64,000 nt of DNA from Thysanoteuthis rhombus (Eukaryota > Mollusca > Cephalopoda > Oegopsida > Thysanoteuthidae), in NCBI GenBank assembly GCA_963457665.1, contig OY735231.1:33422869-33486868 (forward strand), read 5' to 3'. The stretch's first letter is position 1. Each line of letters starts with the position of its first letter. A model generated the notes under the pieces. It saw only the letters and a program-made list of their open reading frames with translations, did no database searches and was not told the origin of the DNA. A program made the position numbers and the translations under genes. Positions 59,250-64,000 of this stretch are shown here, one piece after another.

Positions 59250-59340
59250 AACAGCATGGCTAAAGGACTAAGGTGTTTGTCTGGTGTGCTTTTCATCGCC
59301 TTATAAAATTCCTCTTAGAGGCCTTGACCGCCGTAAAGCG
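59250..59340 (+). repeat. Repeat V, copy 1
   Basis: ATGGCTAAAGGACTAAGG, then a CCTTATAAAATTCCTCTTAG phrase and AGGCCTTG match 62880-62975. Confidence 0.65.
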
Positions 59341-60304
59341 TAGTGATTAGTATTGCGTAAATCTAATCCTCGCTGCGTTCTACTGTAGCTCTGTGACAGA
59401 CTGATCCACGTTTTGTGAATATCTACACATCCACTCACATAAGCATTTAACTGTTTCCAGCAATGTAGGCTCATGACATTGATTCGTAAATAGATGTGTC
59501 TTTCTGTAAGCTAAGTGTATCAAACTTTGGTAAAACTCCAGCTGTCTAGGTTGATAGCTTTTTTTTTATACATATAGCTAGAAGACCTTACTGCGTTTTG
59601 ATGTTCTCATCAGGTTCTGACTTTAGATAAATCTAATTCTGCGAGCCCAGGTAAGTTTTAGCATTTATAAAGTAAGCTAACATTGACCAACTTTTGGCCA
59701 CAGTTATGAGAGGACCAAATCAATGCATTTTTTTATTATATTCTATGGATCAATTCTCGATAAAATCAATACATTGACATCTATAATACAATCTGTTACC
59801 AACTTTGAAAGAAAGTACTATTGAGAACATATGTGCACGTGAGTTCATACTCACACACACACCACCTCTTTTCTCCCTTGTAACTGGATGATCAATAACA
59901 TATAAAGTTGTTGGACAAAATATGTAGCGAACTAGTCAATATGGTCGTCTACGCGTGTTTATTGAGTGAATTATTTATTTAAACCCTGATTTAACATGTA
60001 AATACGAAGTAATGATTCGATAATTATTTCCGGGTCTCTCGCTCTCCTGAATATCTTAATGGTAGCCCTTCTACCAAAGACCCACTTTTTTTTTAAACTA
60101 TCACTCCATTGCACTAAAAGGAGGAACCAGGATATCCGTCAGAGTTTGCTTCTACGAACAGGTGTTACAAGGTGATTGATTTTAGAATGTTGTTATGTAT
60201 CGAAATAGGCTTTGTGAAGTGAATACTTGGGGTGTATTCTATGATATGTCTTATAGAGAGGTTACAGAGAGATGATTGTGGCACGACCACGTTTAAGATT
60301 CGCC

Positions 60305-60355
60305 TGACAAGGATCGAACCTCCAATCAGCACCTTGTGAGCCCGCTGCACTACAA
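60305..60355 (-). repeat. tRNA-like (Pol III A/B box) segment
   Basis: On the minus strand, TAGTGCAGCGG (60352-60342) fits the A box and GGTTCGATCC (60320-60311) is a near-perfect B box. They are 21 nt apart, about 12 nt closer than in a tRNA, so this is a SINE-derived or deleted tRNA-like promoter. It lies just beyond the end of family X copy 5, and may or may not belong to it. Confidence 0.5.
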
Positions 60356-60379
60356 CGAGTGCTTTTTCGGAAAGCAAGA

Positions 60380-60745
60380 ACCATAAGTTCAACGTTGCAT
60401 CCACCATCTTCAGTAGTAGTAGCAGAAAGAGGAGGGGAGAGAAAAGTAAATAGTCTTCCTTTGATAATCATACTGGTAAAATATTGCGGTATGGAGATAT
60501 TCTGAAAGTACTACTTTCAATGAAAATCGTAAATGGCCATTTTCTGGCGTTCTGGGTGCTATTTTTGGCCTACTTTTAAAACTAAAATACAGACCTTGGA
60601 TTTTCTGTAATGACATCATCAGCAGTTGGTGAGAGTGATAGACTACATATTTTGATAACATCACACCTCTTCCTATTTCTGTTGTTTAACATAACTAGGA
60701 CTGACCGACTGACCGAAAAGCGTTTCATAGAGTGTGGGAACTGTT
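60380..60745 (-). repeat. Dispersed repeat family X, copy 5 (inverted)
   Basis: On the minus strand: CGCTTTTCGGTCAGTCGGTC, AGTAGGCCAAAAATAGC, AATGGCCATTTACGATTTTC, CCTCCTCTTTCTGCTACTAC and GATGGTGGATGCAACGTTGA. The terminal palindrome is eroded (CCCACACTCT). It matches copies 1 and 2 over the whole length. Confidence 0.8.
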
Positions 60746-61132
60746 CAGATAAAAGAGGTCGTTCTGAATAAAACTCATGAGCGAGAATCTAGCTATTGAG
60801 ATTTTTTTTTCAACCCCATATCCACTAGAGCAATTTTCATATGATTATACCAAGCAGCATAAATATAAACAAAGTTAAACAACGATCTGCAACGTCAATA
60901 TCAAATGGGTAACCAGTCGAGAATCGGAAAGTGAAAGGTATTGAAATTTCGAATTCCGAGGTATTTTCACATCTGCTTGTAAAATCCGTGATATCCACGT
61001 AGTAGGCGTATACTCGAAATTTGGATCCGCTGGTTACTTATTTGTGAAGATCCTTTGTAGGGCATGGGTCTTGCTAGCCTTTTTTACTTTGGCTAGGGAC
61101 TAGCTTTGGTGACTACCAAGTTGTAGTTTTTT

Positions 61133-61135
<3 letters not shown>

Positions 61136-61211
<76 letters not shown>
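61136..61211. repeat. (AT)n microsatellite
   Basis: About 37 AT units. Confidence 0.97.
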
Positions 61212-61214
<3 letters not shown>

Positions 61215-61215
<1 letters not shown>

Positions 61216-61350
61216 TCAAACTTAGGTCGTAGTAGTGGGGTGGGTATGGGGTTGTTTTGTTTTTAGAGTTTTAGTTTTGGGCTTTTTGGTTTTTTGTTTT
61301 TTTTTCGAATTTTTTGGTTAATTTCGGGGGGGGGTATTTAGGGGTTCTTT
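61215..61350. other. G/T strand-skewed tract
   Basis: Directly after the (AT)n run, the plus strand is almost devoid of C for about 120 bp and rich in T and G, with G-runs at 61237-61251 (GGGGTGGGTATGGGG), 61326-61334 and 61341-61344. Confidence 0.8.
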
Positions 61351-61644
61351 GGAATATACGGAATTGGTGCTCATTCAGAGATTTTTTAGCTATTTTGACC
61401 AACGGTTCGAGGCAAAAGACATTACAATCAGGTAATACAGATTTGGATGAATAGGCAGGCATTGGAGAATATCACAAAACAATGAGGAAATGAATAAATA
61501 AATTCAGAAAATTCAACAATACTCATCTAAATTCGCAGCAATTTTAGTTGGTCTGGGGACTTCATTTTAGCAGTTGAAAAAGTTTCAATTTTTCATCGTT
61601 CGTTGCTAAATATTTCATGCCTATCTCCCAGCAAGAATTTACTA

Positions 61645-61646
<2 letters not shown>

Positions 61647-61693
<47 letters not shown>
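61647..61693. repeat. (AT)n microsatellite
   Basis: About 23 AT units. Confidence 0.97.
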
Positions 61694-61696
<3 letters not shown>

Positions 61697-61719
61697 CTGA
61701 TTAACATTCTTTTATATGG

Positions 61720-61805
61720 ACTGCCATACAGGGGTTCTAACTACCCTGCCATTTGCTCATAGCTGGAGGAGGAGGTGGATTCATGCCTTCACTAAGGGTA
61801 TTAGT
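61720..61805 (-). repeat. Repeat shared with 27640-27800 (inverted)
   Basis: The reverse complement reads GGCATGAATCCACCTCC, CCAGCTATGAGCAAATGGCA and GGGTAG, matching 27745-27792. CCCCTGTATGGCAG-type sequence flanks it. Confidence 0.55.
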
Positions 61806-62304
61806 GTGAACTGAACGCGAACAACCTCAGCCGAGACTAGGTTTGCCGATACCATTTTCCACGCCGGTAAACATTACGCCACTCAGGGGGCATCCCTATA
61901 ATCCTGTGGTTAGATCAATAAATTTATTTGAAAAAGACAACACTGTAATTAGTATTGGATCCTCGAGTAGTAATGATCATTACAATAAAGCTACTCTGCG
62001 GAGAACTGGCTCCAAACCAACGAAAAAAGACCTTTTTAACTTTGTTCCATATTTATCAGGTACGGGGTTCCCACGTAGTGACGTTAAATATTGATCTAGA
62101 AGAAAACGTAAACATCAACAAAAACGTCCTCTTCTATAAGAAGTCAATATTGTACCTACGACAATCACACAACCTTTGCCATTTGATTGGTGGAATTCTG
62201 CGGCTCTAAATACCCCAACCAGTAGTTGATGTGTGAGCAGATAGGACAAGTCTATAAAAAGTTCGGTTTGTTTACACCATTTTGTATCACGTACAACGAC
62301 CAGA

Positions 62305-62600
62305 CGAACTATTGAGTGAAAAACGTCAATCAAAACTGTCAGCAGGGGTTTCTTCAGTTTTCAAGTTGGCCCAGCTGGTTGGCTATGTATGTATGTATGT
62401 ATCACACGTGCAGGCCGTACCAATGGAAATAGAGGGCTTAAAATTCAAACATTTACTCCTTATATCAAGTGATGTAAATCATTCTTTATTCATCCCTTTT
62501 TCCAATTTTTTTTATTGATCTCCCCCGACATGGCATGCCTCCAAAAGGCATTGGTCACAAGACGGTTTCTATTGAGTAACTACCCAGATCTGCCTCGATT
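62305..62600 (+). repeat. Dispersed repeat family Y, copy 4
   Basis: GTTTCTTCAGTTTTCAAGTT, GGCTATGTATGTATGTATGT, CAATGGAAATAGAGGGCTTA, CAAACATTTACTCCTTA and TTATTGATCTCCCCCGACAT link it to copies 1-3. It spans both halves of the family and is the best reference copy. Confidence 0.8.
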
Positions 62601-62689
62601 TCCTTCTTTGGGACATTAATATTTTACGGAGTATCATCAATTAGGCATTTTGGAATAAAATCTAGATCTTCTACCTGCCTGTCCGCTGC

Positions 62690-62980
62690 AGGGCCCGTGA
62701 GGGGGGTGCAATCGGTGCATTGTGCCGGGACCCAGAAGGCCAAAAGAATCAAAAGGGGAACCTGAGAAACAAACTTTCAAGTTGATAAGATATGTCCATC
62801 TATAAAATAAGTTGACTATCGTTTACCGGCGAGCGAATATAGTATAGTGTGCTCTAAGATTTATAGTAAATTTAAAACGGGATGGCTAAAGGATTAGGGT
62901 ATCCATGTAGTGTGTGTATGTAGGGAAATGAGAACAGCTTTGCACCACCTTATAAAATCCCTCTGGGAGGCCCTGGTTCG
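62690..62980 (+). repeat. Repeat V, copy 2 with G-rich lead
   Basis: ATGGCTAAAGGATTAGGG and CCTTATAAAATCCCTCTGGG with AGGCCCTG match 59250-59340. It is preceded by a G-rich GAGGGGGGTGCAATCGGTGC stretch. Confidence 0.6.
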
Positions 62981-62984
62981 CTGT

Positions 62985-64000
62985 TCTCATGACTGAGCCA
63001 AATCCAAAGTCACGTTTATATTTGTATGGATTGAGACGCTTAGAAGACAGAAGATATTTTTATATGACTTCTGTAAATCAATCCTTTTGCCCAAATATGA
63101 TTGAGATGTCTTTAGTCAAATTCATCGAAGAATCAGTTTGTTGTATTCATGTGTGGATGGTTAGTTTTTGTCGTGGAATTATTGCCTTTTCGTGAAAGAA
63201 TCGCATGAGCTGATTCAGAAATGAAATGACTTTTCGATACAGTATATCGATATCTTAACCACTAATACATCGTACAACTCCTTCATCGATTAACTTTCAA
63301 AACGTATGAAATAACGACTGTCTGTTCCAAAATGTGAGAAGGCAGAATTGAAGTTTTTTAGACTTCTGTAAAGAGAGAGAAAACTTGCTTGAAATGAATT
63401 GCAAAAATCTTTCTCTTTCTGGCCTTGGTTAATAGCGGCGTAACATCAATGGCGTAACATACTAAAAGCCAGGATAGTAATAAATACTTGATAAATTATT
63501 TGAGTGAAATGTTCCATACCTGAAACATTCTAGCAATATCTCTGAGACGGTAATGGTTATTCATGGTAGAACTCTCATTGAGGAAGTATCTATTGTTATT
63601 TTTGTATTATTAGCGGCCTAAATTATTATATGAGAATAGCTGGTTGATGTTGCTGTTAGAACATTTAATCGTGATGAAAAAAATAAGACTGAGAGAACTA
63701 GTTCAAAAGGACCATTATGTAATGAGTGGCGTAATTATATGGGGACAGGGGAGTGGTTCCCCACCCCTAGCACATTCTTTAAGAGTGGTGCCGCTTCAAC
63801 AATTTCTTTTCAACTCTTTAGCTCCCTTGTGCGATAGAAGTCGGATCTCATTAATTTTCTCATTGGCATTTTTTTCTCTATTGAATCACATTAGAAGAAC
63901 CTTCAGGACTCATTAATCTATTAAACCAACCTCCCGAAGTTTTCAACTGAGTGCTTCACACATCTTTCCATATCGTCTCGTTTTGTTTTCATTTTACATC
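62985..64000. other. AT-rich spacer, no gene seen
   Basis: Frames at 62989-63195 and 63644-63916 are open for 68-90 codons but show no recognisable family. The second lacks an informative motif apart from a hydrophobic C-terminal third. Confidence 0.4.

Noticed and set aside
1..64000. Viral or endogenous viral sequence
   Set aside because: No capsid, replicase, envelope or integrase-like frame was recognised; all RT-like pieces are non-LTR retrotransposon relics.

Overview
This is eukaryotic, almost certainly invertebrate, nuclear DNA. It is strongly AT-rich, full of (AT)n, (CA)n, (GA)n and (TTA)n runs, has no operon-like packing and no long intact reading frame, and is dominated by decayed mobile elements. 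The transposon types seen (RTE-like and R2-superclade non-LTR elements, a GTF2IRD2/ZBED-like hAT, pogo/Tigger-like and hAT-type MITEs, tRNA-derived SINE pieces) occur together in many arthropods, molluscs and other metazoans, so the species cannot be named from sequence alone. I found no host gene I can name. Four short frames starting with ATG (24806, 25927, 39090, 50539) and one at 51101 are kept as weak exon candidates only.

Layout, left to right. 1-9.2 kb: AT-rich spacer with dispersed repeats of families Y (640) and X (3231), a repeat with a hammerhead-like stem (4899-5262), and two RTE-like reverse-transcriptase relics (5385-5881 plus; 6440-7565 minus). 9.2-10.2 kb: a hAT transposase relic. 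10.2-18 kb: a mosaic of families X, Y and Z, a tRNA-like SINE head, a tRNA-Lys-like relic, a hAT-like MITE and a pogo-like MITE with TA duplication. 19.2-20 kb: a diverged satellite of about 145 bp rich in AGGTCA. 20.5-25.8 kb: repeat W twice, a long inverted repeat around a 290-bp polypurine tract, and a family X copy carrying a conserved mini-ORF. 26.4-27.4 kb: the frameshifted C-terminus of an R2-superclade element, with its zinc finger and restriction-like endonuclease motifs still legible. 28.6-36.2 kb: more RTE relics, a 131-bp hAT MITE with target-site duplication, and an APE-endonuclease-plus-RT relic of a second RTE-like lineage. 36.2-45.8 kb: mostly featureless AT-rich DNA with family Z and a ~140-bp tandem array. 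45.9-47.5 kb: an RTE copy whose 5' half is inverted relative to its 3' half. 48-64 kb: another ~140-bp tandem array, two possible LINE tails, three repeat pairs, a strand-asymmetric G/T tract, and further X, Y and tRNA-like copies.

There is no sign of genes working together as a pathway. The window is best read as a transposon graveyard in an intergenic region or a very long intron. The most informative items are the R2-type fossil, the hAT fossil with a substituted first catalytic aspartate, the RTE copy with a 5' inversion, the two MITEs with target-site duplications, and repeat family X, which carries a mini-ORF conserved at the protein level between two copies.
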